Assembly (NCBI GenBank): GCA_035626855.1
Contig: DASPMW010000057.1
Span: forward strand, 1 to 8,840
DNA length: 8,840 nucleotides
Source of the DNA: JAPWJZ01 sp035626855
Lineage (GTDB): Bacteria; Pseudomonadota; Alphaproteobacteria; Micavibrionales; UBA2020
Reading direction: 5' to 3'
Below, piece after piece: positions 1-6,711 of this stretch (the first letter of the stretch is position 1; each line of letters starts with the position of its first letter). A program made the position numbers and the translations under genes. The notes under the pieces were generated by a model. It searched no databases. It had not been told where the DNA came from and saw nothing but the letters and a program-made list of their open reading frames with translations.

Positions 1-863
1 AGGTGCTCCATATCCGTCTTGCGCTCCGCTGGGGTGCGCGCGCCGAAAACGATGCCGATCACGCGCTCGTCGCCTTGCTTGGCGGAGGCCGCGAGGTTCC
101 ATCCAGCCGCGCCGATATACCCCGTTTTGCCCATATCGAGACCGGGATAAGCGCCCAGCAGCTTGTTCGTATTGTTATAGGTGTGGTTGTTGAAGGTGAA
201 GCTTTCGGTGCGGAAATAAGGCAGGTAATGCGGGAATTCCCGCAACAGCGCGCGATTCAGAAGGGCAAGATCCTCGACGGTCGTTTTCTGGCGCGTGTCC
301 GGCAGGCCGTTCGGGTTGGTGTAATGCGTGTCTTTCATGCCGAGCCGCGCGGCCGCCGCGTTCATCATCTCGGCAAAGCCGGCCTCCGAGCCGCCGATCG
401 CCTCCGCTAACACAACCGCCGCATCATTTGCGGAATGCGTCAGCATGCCGCGGATGGCGTTTTCCACTGTGATTTTGGTCGTGTTCTGGCGCAGCGAGAC
501 ACGGCCTTTACGGTCCTTCGACGACGACATCATGGCGAGGTTGGTGCGGGGCTGCATCGCCGCGTTGCGCGAAACGGTCAGGATCTGGTCAGTTTTCAGC
601 GTGCCGCGCTGCAGCGCGTCGAAGACGATGTAAGCGGTCATCATCTTGGCAGTTGAAGCCGGGTAAAGTTTTTGAGACGCGTCGTGCTCGAACAGCACCT
701 TGCCGGAATTGGCATCGACGACGATCGCCGCATACCTGTCGGGCCGCGCGGGCTCCGCGGGTTTCTTTTGCGCCATGACGCTGCCGGCAGCCGCAGCATT
801 GAAGGCCAGCGCCAGCACAGCGCCACGCAAAAATCTGTTCTTTATGAGCTTGCCAGGTTTCAT
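1..863 (-). CDS. D-alanyl-D-alanine carboxypeptidase (peptidase S11, DacA/DacC-like), 3' end outside window
   Basis: Penicillin-binding-protein-type serine peptidase that trims the terminal D-Ala from peptidoglycan stem peptides in the periplasm. The visible 287 codons start with a basic N-region (MKPGKLIKNRFLRG) and a hydrophobic stretch rich in Ala, giving a Sec signal peptide with likely cleavage near residue 31 (VMA|Q). All three S11 active-site motifs are present: S70-T-A-K73 in the context YPASTAKMMTAY, S144-A-N146 in THSANDAAVV, and K246-T-G248 in DMGKTGY. Spacing between motifs is normal for the family. The ATG at 863-861 is preceded by GAGG about 10 nt upstream. The C-terminal beta domain and any amphipathic membrane anchor lie beyond base 1, so DacA, DacC and DacF types cannot be separated. 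It is transcribed divergently from clpS. The family call is secure; the exact paralogue is not. Confidence 0.93.
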   Translation of the reverse strand, partial: MKPGKLIKNRFLRGAVLALAFNAAAAGSVMAQKKPAEPARPDRYAAIVVDANSGKVLFEHDASQKLYPASTAKMMTAYIVFDALQRGTLKTDQILTVSRNAAMQPRTNLAMMSSSKDRKGRVSLRQNTTKITVENAIRGMLTHSANDAAVVLAEAIGGSEAGFAEMMNAAAARLGMKDTHYTNPNGLPDTRQKTTVEDLALLNRALLREFPHYLPYFRTESFTFNNHTYNNTNKLLGAYPGLDMGKTGYIGAAGWNLAASAKQGDERVIGIVFGARTPAERKTDMEH

Positions 864-1053
864 CCGTTTCAAGCCTCGTATTACAATAGGTCGCCGGGTT
901 ATTTTATTACCCGTATTTTCTGATAATTTTCCGACTTTATGGGAAGCTTCGGCGGCTGGCAAGGGTTTTTTCGGGGGGTACCCATCGTTTTGCCGATATA
1001 CTATATTTCAAAGGTCAAAAACGTGGTGTGGTGTGGTTCAACCGTTAACCTAT
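864..1053. other. divergent intergenic region between dacA-type gene and clpS
   Basis: This 190-bp gap separates two divergent genes. It holds the candidate minus-strand promoter at 934-962. On the plus side TATACT (997-1002) resembles a -10 box, but I see no convincing -35 box 15-19 nt before it. A short direct repeat of GGTGT units runs at 1025-1036, followed directly by GGTT-C-AACC (1035-1043). No Shine-Dalgarno sequence is evident in the last 20 bases before clpS. Confidence 0.5.
934..962 (-). promoter_or_regulatory. candidate sigma-70-type promoter for the carboxypeptidase gene
   Basis: On the minus strand a TTGCCA -35 box (plus positions 957-962) is followed after 17 nt by TAAAGT (934-939). 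These match the TTGACA and TATAAT consensus at 5/6 and 4/6. Initiation would fall near 927, leaving a leader of about 63 nt that is AT-rich. Prediction by eye only. Confidence 0.35.
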
Positions 1054-1395
1054 ATGAATGCAGGCAATGATGACGAGCGGGACAACGGCCGCCCGGGGCG
1101 GACCGATGTCGGCCTGCTGACGCGCACGCGGGCGAAGACCAAGAAACCCTCCATGTACCGGGTGCTTCTGTTAAATGACGACTTCACGCCCATGGATTTC
1201 GTCGTTCATGTTTTAGAAAAGTTTTTCAGCAAGAATAAGCAGGAAGCGACGGAAATAATGCTTCAGGTCCATCGCCGTGGCGTCGGCGTCTGCGGGACCT
1301 ATACTTATGAAGTGGCGGAAACCAAGGTGAACCTCGTTATGGACTACGCCCGCAAGAACGAACATCCACTGCAATGCACGATGGAAAAAGAGTGA
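1054..1395 (+). CDS. clpS: ClpS, ATP-dependent Clp protease adaptor (N-recognin)
   Basis: Cytosolic adaptor that binds proteins with bulky hydrophobic N-terminal residues and delivers them to ClpA for degradation by ClpAP. The 113-residue product has the expected layout: a flexible polar N-terminal extension (residues 1-32) and then the ClpS core from PSMYRVLLLNDD to the C-terminus. The N-degron pocket residues known from E. coli are present: N41, D42, D43, T45, P46, the M47 gatekeeper and H73 (QVHRRG). The C-terminal block YARKNEHPLQCTMEKE is almost the same as in E. coli. I chose ATG 1054 because it gives the normal family length. Longer in-frame readings reach back inside the divergent gene, and GTG 1033 has no better ribosome site. 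No clear Shine-Dalgarno precedes ATG 1054. It lies 42 nt before clpA, the usual clpS-clpA operon. Confidence 0.95.
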   Translation: MNAGNDDERDNGRPGRTDVGLLTRTRAKTKKPSMYRVLLLNDDFTPMDFVVHVLEKFFSKNKQEATEIMLQVHRRGVGVCGTYTYEVAETKVNLVMDYARKNEHPLQCTMEKE

Positions 1396-1423
1396 CGGTT
1401 AACGTCGCGGAAAAAAAAGGAAT

Positions 1424-1433
1424 AAGGGGGAAG
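1424..1433 (+). promoter_or_regulatory. strong ribosome binding site of clpA
   Basis: The purine-rich run AAGGGGGAAG sits just before ATG 1438, with AAGGGGG ending 7 nt upstream. It fixes the clpA start and contrasts with clpS, which lacks a visible site. Confidence 0.75.
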
Positions 1434-1437
1434 ACAT

Positions 1438-3741
1438 ATGCTGTCACGCCAACTCGAACAGACCCTGCATCGCGCGCTTGCCCATGCCAATGCGCGCCAC
1501 CATGAATTCGCGACCCTTGAGCATTTGCTGCTCGCCCTGACTGACGACCAGGACGCCGTCGCCGTCATGCGCGCCTGCGGCATCGATCTCGACCTGCTGA
1601 AGCAGGAAGTGTCCCATTACATCGATACCGAGCTGCAGAACCTCGTCCACCCCGCGTCGGAAGAAGCCAAGCCGACCTCGAGCTTCCAGCGCGTGCTGCA
1701 GCGCGCTGCGATCCATGTCCAGTCTTCGGGCCGCGAGGAAGTGACTGGCGCGAATGTGTTGGTCGCCCTCTTCTCCGAGCGCGAGAGCAATGCCGTGTTC
1801 TTCCTGCAGGAACAGGAAATGACGCGCTTTGATGCCGTCAATTATATCTCCCACGGCATCGCGAAGGTGCCCGGCCAGTCGGAAAACCGCGCCGTTCACG
1901 GCGCGAACGACGACGCGCAGGAAGAAAACGTCATCAAGAAGGGGCGCGAAGCGCTCGACGCATATTGCGTCAACCTGAACAACAAGGCGATTAACGGGAA
2001 GATCGATCCGCTGATCGGCCGCGAGAGCGAAGTCGACCGCACCATCCAGGTGCTCTGCCGCCGCTCCAAAAATAACCCGCTCTATGTCGGCGATCCCGGC
2101 GTTGGCAAGACAGCCATCGCAGAAGGCCTCGCGCGGCGCATCACAGAGAACGACGTTCCCGAGGTGCTGAAGCACTGCACAATCTACGCGCTCGACATGG
2201 GCTCGTTGCTCGCCGGTACCCGCTACCGCGGGGATTTCGAGGAGCGCATCAAGGCGGTTATCACCGAGCTGCAGGCCATCGAAGGCTCGATCCTTTTCAT
2301 CGACGAAATCCATACCGTCATTGGCGCAGGCGCGACCTCGGGCGGGGCGATGGACGCATCCAACCTGCTGAAGCCGTCGTTGTCCTCTGGCACGCTGCGC
2401 TGCATCGGCTCGACGACCTACAAGGAATACCGTAACCATTTCGAGAAAGACCGCGCGCTGGTCCGCCGCTTCCAGAAGATCGACGTGCATGAGCCTTCGA
2501 TCGACGATGCGGTGCGCATCCTGAAGGGCCTCAAGCCCTATTACGAAGAACACCACAAGGTCAGCTATTCCGAGGAAGCCATCCGCGCGGCTGTCGAGCT
2601 GTCCGCGCGCTACATCGGCGACCGCAAGCTGCCCGACAAGGCGATCGACGTGATCGACGAGGCAGGCGCTGCGCAGATGCTGCTCCCCGCCGAGAAACGC
2701 AAGAAAACAATCACGCTCGCCGATGTCGAGGCGACGGTCGCGAAAATCGCGCGCATCCCGCCAAAGACGGTGAGCAAGGACGACAAGGAAGCCCTCGCCA
2801 ATCTGGAGCGCGATCTGCGCACGCTCGTCTTCGGGCAGGACCAGGCGATCGAGGCGCTGACCTCCGCAATCAAGCTCAGCCGCGCGGGCCTGCGCGAACC
2901 GGAAAAGCCGATCGGCTCCTACCTGTTCTCGGGCCCGACGGGCGTCGGCAAGACCGAAGTCGCGCGCCAGCTGGCGAAATCGCTCGGCGTCGAGCTGATG
3001 CGATTTGATATGTCGGAATATATGGAGCGCCATTCTGTGTCGCGCCTGATCGGCGCGCCGCCCGGCTATGTCGGCTTCGACCAGGGCGGTTTGCTGACCG
3101 ACAAGATCGACCAGCATCCGCATTCCGTCGTGCTCCTCGACGAAATCGAAAAGGCGCATCCCGACCTGTTCAACATCCTGCTGCAGGTGATGGACTACGG
3201 CAAGCTGACCGACAATAACGGTAAAACGATCGACTGCCGCAATATCATCCTCATCATGACCACGAACGCGGGCGCATCGGATCTTGCAAAAGCGACGATG
3301 GGCTTCGAGCGCGTGACCCGCGAGGGTGACGACGAGGAAGCGATCAACCGCACTTTCACGCCGGAATTCCGCAACCGCCTCGATGCCGTGATCCCCTTCA
3401 AGCCGCTTTCCCCGGCGACCATCGGCCGTGTGGTGGACAAATTCATCATGCAGCTGGAGGCGCAGCTGGGCGACCGCGGCGTCACGATCGAGCTGACCGC
3501 CGAAGCGCGCGCCTGGCTTGGCAAGAAAGGCTACGACCCGGCGATGGGCGCGCGTCCGCTTGGCCGCGTTATCCAGGAGCATGTCAAGAAGCCGCTCGCG
3601 GACGAGCTGCTGTTCGGCCGCCTCGCCAAGGGCGGCGCGGTGCGCATCGCGGTCAAGGATGACAAGCTGAGTTTCGACTATCCCCCTGCGAAGCCCGGCA
3701 AAAACCCCGAGCCCGAACGCGAACACGAGCATGTGAAATAA
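1438..3741 (+). CDS. clpA: ClpA, AAA+ unfoldase subunit of the ClpAP protease
   Basis: Hexameric ATP-driven unfoldase that threads substrates, including ClpS-delivered N-degron proteins, into ClpP. The 767 residues match full-length ClpA. Residues 1-140 are the double Clp-N repeat that docks ClpS. The first AAA+ module has Walker A GDPGVGKT (218-225), Walker B ILFIDE (285-290), sensor-1 GSTT near 324-327 and arginine fingers R343-R344. The second has Walker A GPTGVGKT (499-506), Walker B VVLLDE (564-569), sensor-1 N610, arginine finger FRNR (644-647) and sensor-2 GARPLGR (704-710). There is no long middle domain, which separates it from ClpB and ClpC. The ClpP-binding loop region reads MGF (621-623) where E. 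coli ClpA has IGL. The tail after about 750 is charged and proline-rich. No lesion is seen. ClpP itself is not in the window. Confidence 0.97.
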   Translation: MLSRQLEQTLHRALAHANARHHEFATLEHLLLALTDDQDAVAVMRACGIDLDLLKQEVSHYIDTELQNLVHPASEEAKPTSSFQRVLQRAAIHVQSSGREEVTGANVLVALFSERESNAVFFLQEQEMTRFDAVNYISHGIAKVPGQSENRAVHGANDDAQEENVIKKGREALDAYCVNLNNKAINGKIDPLIGRESEVDRTIQVLCRRSKNNPLYVGDPGVGKTAIAEGLARRITENDVPEVLKHCTIYALDMGSLLAGTRYRGDFEERIKAVITELQAIEGSILFIDEIHTVIGAGATSGGAMDASNLLKPSLSSGTLRCIGSTTYKEYRNHFEKDRALVRRFQKIDVHEPSIDDAVRILKGLKPYYEEHHKVSYSEEAIRAAVELSARYIGDRKLPDKAIDVIDEAGAAQMLLPAEKRKKTITLADVEATVAKIARIPPKTVSKDDKEALANLERDLRTLVFGQDQAIEALTSAIKLSRAGLREPEKPIGSYLFSGPTGVGKTEVARQLAKSLGVELMRFDMSEYMERHSVSRLIGAPPGYVGFDQGGLLTDKIDQHPHSVVLLDEIEKAHPDLFNILLQVMDYGKLTDNNGKTIDCRNIILIMTTNAGASDLAKATMGFERVTREGDDEEAINRTFTPEFRNRLDAVIPFKPLSPATIGRVVDKFIMQLEAQLGDRGVTIELTAEARAWLGKKGYDPAMGARPLGRVIQEHVKKPLADELLFGRLAKGGAVRIAVKDDKLSFDYPPAKPGKNPEPEREHEHVK

Positions 3742-3742
3742 C

Positions 3743-4639
3743 ATGGATTCATCCAAAGGGCAGATCCTCGTCGTGGAGCCGAGCGAGATCATGCGCCGGC
3801 TCGTCTCCGGCATTCTCTCGAAAAGCGGCTTCACGGTCCTGGAGGCGTCGACGGCGGACAAGGGCGTCGAGCTGCTGACGAAACATCCCGACCTTGTCGT
3901 GCTCGACGTCGATCAGGATACGACCGATGAAGAAGGCTTCGTGCGCAAGATGAAGCGCGACCATGCGCAGCTGCCGCTGATCGCGCTGATCGATGCGGCA
4001 GAGGAAGAAAGCCTGCGCGCGAAATTCGACCTGCCGCGCCTCAGCTTTTTCCACAAACCCGTCAAGCCCGACCAGCTGCTGAACGACATCGAAGCGCAGC
4101 TGATGAAAACGCGCGATGCGGCGGCCCTGGCTGATGCCGGCAAGAGCGATCTCGAGCGCGAGCGCGAGCAGCAGCGCATGACCTTCATGCGTCGCGCAAT
4201 CGACCTCAGCCAGCAGAAAATGGAAGAAAACTGCGGCGGCCCCTTTGGCGCGGTCATCGTGAAGGGCGGCAAGATCATCGGCGAGGGCTGGAACTGCGTC
4301 ACCTCGACGAACGACCCGACGGCGCATGCCGAAATGGTCGCGATCCGCAACGCGACCGCGGCAATCAAGGATTTCAAGCTGGAAGGCTGCGACATCTATA
4401 CCAGCTGCGAGCCCTGCCCGATGTGCCTTGCCGCGATTTACTGGGCGCGCATCGACAAAATCTTTTACGCGAATATGCGTGAGGACGCAGAGAAAATCGG
4501 CTTTGACGATGCTTTCCTCTACCGCGAGGTTGCGCTGCCGGAAAACAAGCGCTCGCTGCCCGTTTTCCGCCTGCTGCGCGACGAAGCGCGCATCGTCTTC
4601 GACAACTGGATGAAGAAGATGGACAAGACTGCATATTGA
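3743..4639 (+). CDS. fusion protein: degenerate response-regulator receiver domain + guanine/cytosine-type nucleoside deaminase
   Basis: One uninterrupted 298-residue frame carries two domains. Residues 7-122 read as a CheY-like receiver. QILVVEPSE gives one acidic residue (E12, with P13 in place of the second), D55 in DLVVLDVD fits the phosphoacceptor, I83 replaces the switch Thr/Ser, and K105-P106 (FFHKPVKPDQLL) is the conserved lysine turn. A charged helical linker spans about 134-146. Residues 147-298 form a zinc-dependent cytidine-deaminase-fold enzyme with H195-A-E197 and P224-C225-x-x-C228. The motif SCEPCPMCLAAIYWAR, the later GFDD, and a C-terminal Tyr resemble Bacillus GuaD (guanine to xanthine plus ammonia) more than TadA. 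The start lies one base after the clpA stop with no good ribosome site, which suggests translational coupling. Domain calls are firm; substrate and receiver function are inferred. Confidence 0.88.
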   Translation: MDSSKGQILVVEPSEIMRRLVSGILSKSGFTVLEASTADKGVELLTKHPDLVVLDVDQDTTDEEGFVRKMKRDHAQLPLIALIDAAEEESLRAKFDLPRLSFFHKPVKPDQLLNDIEAQLMKTRDAAALADAGKSDLEREREQQRMTFMRRAIDLSQQKMEENCGGPFGAVIVKGGKIIGEGWNCVTSTNDPTAHAEMVAIRNATAAIKDFKLEGCDIYTSCEPCPMCLAAIYWARIDKIFYANMREDAEKIGFDDAFLYREVALPENKRSLPVFRLLRDEARIVFDNWMKKMDKTAY

Positions 4640-4652
4640 TTTCGGCTTACTC

Positions 4653-4659
4653 GGGGGAG
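4653..4659 (+). promoter_or_regulatory. ribosome binding site of the AIM24-family gene
   Basis: GGGGGAG lies 7 nt before ATG 4667, in the 27-nt gap after the deaminase fusion. It fixes the start. No promoter is apparent in this gap, so the gene is probably transcribed with the genes upstream. Confidence 0.7.
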
Positions 4660-4666
4660 TTATTTC

Positions 4667-5356
4667 ATGAAATGCGAAATTATGGGCGATAGCGCCTTCC
4701 CGCTGCTGCGTGTGACGTTCGGCGAAGGTGAAAACATCAAGGCAGAATCCGGGGCGATGGTCGCGATGTCGACAAATATCCGCCTGACGGGCAAGGCGGA
4801 TGGCGGCATCGGCAAGGCGCTCGGCCGCCTCTTTTCCGGGGAAAGCTTTTTCATGCAGCAGCTGGAAGCGCAAGGCGGCCCGGGCTGGGCGCTGCTGGCC
4901 GCCGGCACGCCGGGCGAAATCGCGACCATCGACCTGCGCCAGGGCGAGCAGCTCTCCGTGCAAAAAGGCGGCTATCTTGCTGCAACGCCCGGCATCGAGG
5001 TATCGACCAAGGTGCAGGGCCTGTTCAAGGGAATGATGTCCGGCCAAGGATTTTTCATCGTGAAGATCGGCGGCGAGGGTACCGTGTTCCTCTCCACCTA
5101 TGGCTCGATCTATCCAATGGTGCTGCGCGAAGGGGAAGTGGTGCATATCGATAACGGCCACCTCGTCGCATGGGATTCGCACATGCCCTATGAAATCGTA
5201 AAGGGCGGCGCGGGATGGATTTCGTCCATGACGTCTGGCGAGGGGCTGGGCTGCCGCTTCCAAGGCCCTGGCCGGGTCTGGATCCAGACCCGTAACCCAC
5301 AGCAACTAGTCGGCTGGCTGTATCCCATGTTCCCGCAGCCGAGCGGCACCAGATAG
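4667..5356 (+). CDS. AIM24 family protein (TIGR00266 / DUF124)
   Basis: A 229-residue glycine-rich, beta-strand-rich protein without a signal peptide or transmembrane helix, so probably cytosolic. It carries the family's recurring signatures in order: ESGAMVAMSTNIRL near residue 27, GGIGKALGRLFSGESFF near 46, PGEIATIDL near 82, the VQKGGYLA block near 97, GGEGTVFLSTYG near 134, the EGEVVHIDNGHLVAWD block near 153, and SGEGLGCRFQGPGRVWIQTR toward the end. The bacterial family has no well-established biochemical role; yeast Aim24 is a mitochondrial inner-membrane protein linked to MICOS organisation. Length is typical. It follows the deaminase fusion by 27 nt in the same direction and is followed by a membrane protein gene, so a shared envelope or stress role is possible but not shown. 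The family call is firm. Confidence 0.9.
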   Translation: MKCEIMGDSAFPLLRVTFGEGENIKAESGAMVAMSTNIRLTGKADGGIGKALGRLFSGESFFMQQLEAQGGPGWALLAAGTPGEIATIDLRQGEQLSVQKGGYLAATPGIEVSTKVQGLFKGMMSGQGFFIVKIGGEGTVFLSTYGSIYPMVLREGEVVHIDNGHLVAWDSHMPYEIVKGGAGWISSMTSGEGLGCRFQGPGRVWIQTRNPQQLVGWLYPMFPQPSGTR

Positions 5357-5387
5357 GTTTGCATAAGGCGATGGTGACGCGAAAGGT

Positions 5388-5417
5388 TTGTCACGACGCC
5401 TGCGCGGGTACTATGAT
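5388..5417 (+). promoter_or_regulatory. candidate internal promoter before the SNase-like membrane protein gene
   Basis: TTGTCA (5388-5393) and TATGAT (5412-5417) each match consensus at 5/6 and are 18 nt apart. Initiation near 5424 would give a leader of about 22 nt that includes the ribosome site at 5433-5437. If real, this promoter rules out the earlier in-frame starts for the next gene and lets the last gene of the run be expressed on its own. Confidence 0.45.
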
Positions 5418-5432
5418 GAGATGGAATTTTTT

Positions 5433-5437
5433 AAGGA
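5433..5437 (+). promoter_or_regulatory. ribosome binding site deciding the start of the SNase-like protein
   Basis: AAGGA ends 8 nt before ATG 5446. Earlier in-frame starts (TTG 5359, ATG 5371, ATG 5413, ATG 5416, ATG 5437) have weaker or no such site. The choice of 5446 also places a hydrophobic signal sequence at the N-terminus. Confidence 0.55.
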
Positions 5438-5445
5438 TGACCACA

Positions 5446-6639
5446 ATGCACTACGTCATTTTGCTGCTGGCACTGATCGCATTCCCGGGAATCGCCGACG
5501 CGCAGCCCCAGGCGCAGGCGCCGCGTCCCCCGATGGGCGCACCGGCAGCGGCGCCTACCGCGCCGCCGGCCTCCGCTATTCCTGACGACGTGCCGGATGC
5601 CGTGCAGCCAATCGCCTCCCCCTCGCTCAACCGTCTGCCGGAGCGCGTGACGCGGCCGATGCGCGCCGTCGACCCGATGACCCTGCGGGCAGAGGGCGGC
5701 ACGATCCGGCTCTGGGGCATCAAGCCCGCGCAGACGGCGGAAACGCCGCTCGAGCTTAAGGCGCTCGACCTCATGGACAGCCTCATCCAGGAGCAGCAGG
5801 TTAACTGCCGGATCATGGGCGGCACCATCGCAGAGATGATCGCGCGCTGCTCGACCGCGGGCAATGAAGACCTGGCGCTCGAGCTGTTGCGCAAGGGGTT
5901 TGTCGTCGTCGATCGCCGCCAGACCTATAACACTGTCTTCGCGACCGCCTATGAGAAGGAACAGGAATCGGCGCGCGTCGCCGGCCGCGGCGTCTGGGCG
6001 CTTGTGAAGGACGATATGAACCAGACGGATGCGAAGGGGCTGCCGCGCTGGCTGGAGCCTTACATCTCCGTGCTGCTGCCGCTCGCGCTTATTTTCGGGC
6101 CCTTCGGCGGCCTACTGATCGTCGGTTTCGTGATGTGGTACTGGCTGCGCCGCATGGCTTCGCTCCAGGAGAAAGAGGCCGAGCAGACGAGCCGCAAGGA
6201 AGCGATGCTGCAAAGCCGCGAGCGCCATGTGCTCGTCTCCACGCTTGAAGGCGAGCTTATGGAGAACAAGAACAAGATCGAGGCGTTCCTCGTCATCTAC
6301 GGCGATATGCTGCGCGGCCTTCAGGATGCAAATGAAGTGCCGAAATACCAGCAGGGCGGGGATATCGTGCAGAAGCATCCGACCTTCGGCCGCGCGGTGT
6401 TCGAGGCGAACGTCAACAAGCTCTCCCTGCTCGACATCAAGCTGGCGGGCCAAATCTCGAAGCTCTATTCCGCCATGCCCAAGGACCAGGAATATATCAA
6501 CCTCGAGCCCACCGTGCCGCTCGAAACCGCCGTCAAGCTTGTGCAGAAGGTGATGAAGGAGGCCGAAACGCTCCTCGACCCGATCAACAACGTCATCACG
6601 GGCCTCACGACCGCCGCGACGCAAAAGAACAACACCTGA
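5446..6639 (+). CDS. signal-peptide, SNase-like (catalytically degenerate), single-pass membrane protein with cytoplasmic helical tail
   Basis: From ATG 5446 the product has 397 residues. Residues 1-19 form a hydrophobic export signal (cleavage likely ADA|QP) with little N-terminal charge. A Pro/Ala-rich spacer follows to about 60. Residues 72-186 resemble a staphylococcal-nuclease domain: GGTIRLWGI, a DLALELLRKGFVVV helix, and AYEKEQESARVAGRGVW. The catalytic acids appear lost. The usual VDGDT is VDPMT (76-79), IDAPE is IKPAQ (92-96), and the second catalytic Arg is replaced around E130; only R88 remains. Residues 204-233 form a transmembrane segment ending in WLRR, so the SNase part should be periplasmic and residues 235-397 cytoplasmic. 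That tail is charged and helical, with coiled-coil-like stretches (236-285). Nuclease activity is unlikely; a binding or scaffold role is inferred. A longer N-terminus is possible. Confidence 0.75.
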   Translation: MHYVILLLALIAFPGIADAQPQAQAPRPPMGAPAAAPTAPPASAIPDDVPDAVQPIASPSLNRLPERVTRPMRAVDPMTLRAEGGTIRLWGIKPAQTAETPLELKALDLMDSLIQEQQVNCRIMGGTIAEMIARCSTAGNEDLALELLRKGFVVVDRRQTYNTVFATAYEKEQESARVAGRGVWALVKDDMNQTDAKGLPRWLEPYISVLLPLALIFGPFGGLLIVGFVMWYWLRRMASLQEKEAEQTSRKEAMLQSRERHVLVSTLEGELMENKNKIEAFLVIYGDMLRGLQDANEVPKYQQGGDIVQKHPTFGRAVFEANVNKLSLLDIKLAGQISKLYSAMPKDQEYINLEPTVPLETAVKLVQKVMKEAETLLDPINNVITGLTTAATQKNNT

Positions 6640-6658
6640 TCGGTGGCGCTGCGCGCGG

Positions 6659-6690
6659 AAAAAGGCCGCCAGTTACCTGGCGGCCTTTTT
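6659..6690. terminator. intrinsic terminator, probably bidirectional
   Basis: A perfect 9-bp stem, GGCCGCCAG (6664-6672) and CTGGCGGCC (6677-6685), closes a TTAC loop. It is flanked by five A's and five T's, so it reads as a terminator from both strands. It lies 20 nt after the SNase-like gene and 22 nt after the stop of the convergent NYN gene, ending both transcripts. Confidence 0.93.
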
Positions 6691-6711
6691 CGCATAGCAA
6701 AATAAAACAGT

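Noticed and set aside
700..1053. N-terminal extension of ClpS back to ATG 700
   Set aside because: The extension overlaps the signal-peptide region of the divergent carboxypeptidase and its promoter gap, and has no homology to ClpS.
1444..3861. An 805-codon open frame antisense to clpA
   Set aside because: It mirrors the codon bias of clpA and has no recognisable domain; the sense strand encodes a complete ClpA with all motifs.
4178..4639. A stand-alone deaminase starting at ATG 4178
   Set aside because: It would give a typical GuaD length, but there is no Shine-Dalgarno before it, and the upstream frame encodes a recognisable receiver domain coupled to clpA. It remains possible as a secondary start.
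3749..5305. A 518-codon open frame antisense to the deaminase fusion and AIM24 gene
   Set aside because: It runs across two real sense genes and their gap, is His/Arg/Ala-rich as expected for an antisense frame in GC-rich DNA, and shows no family motif.
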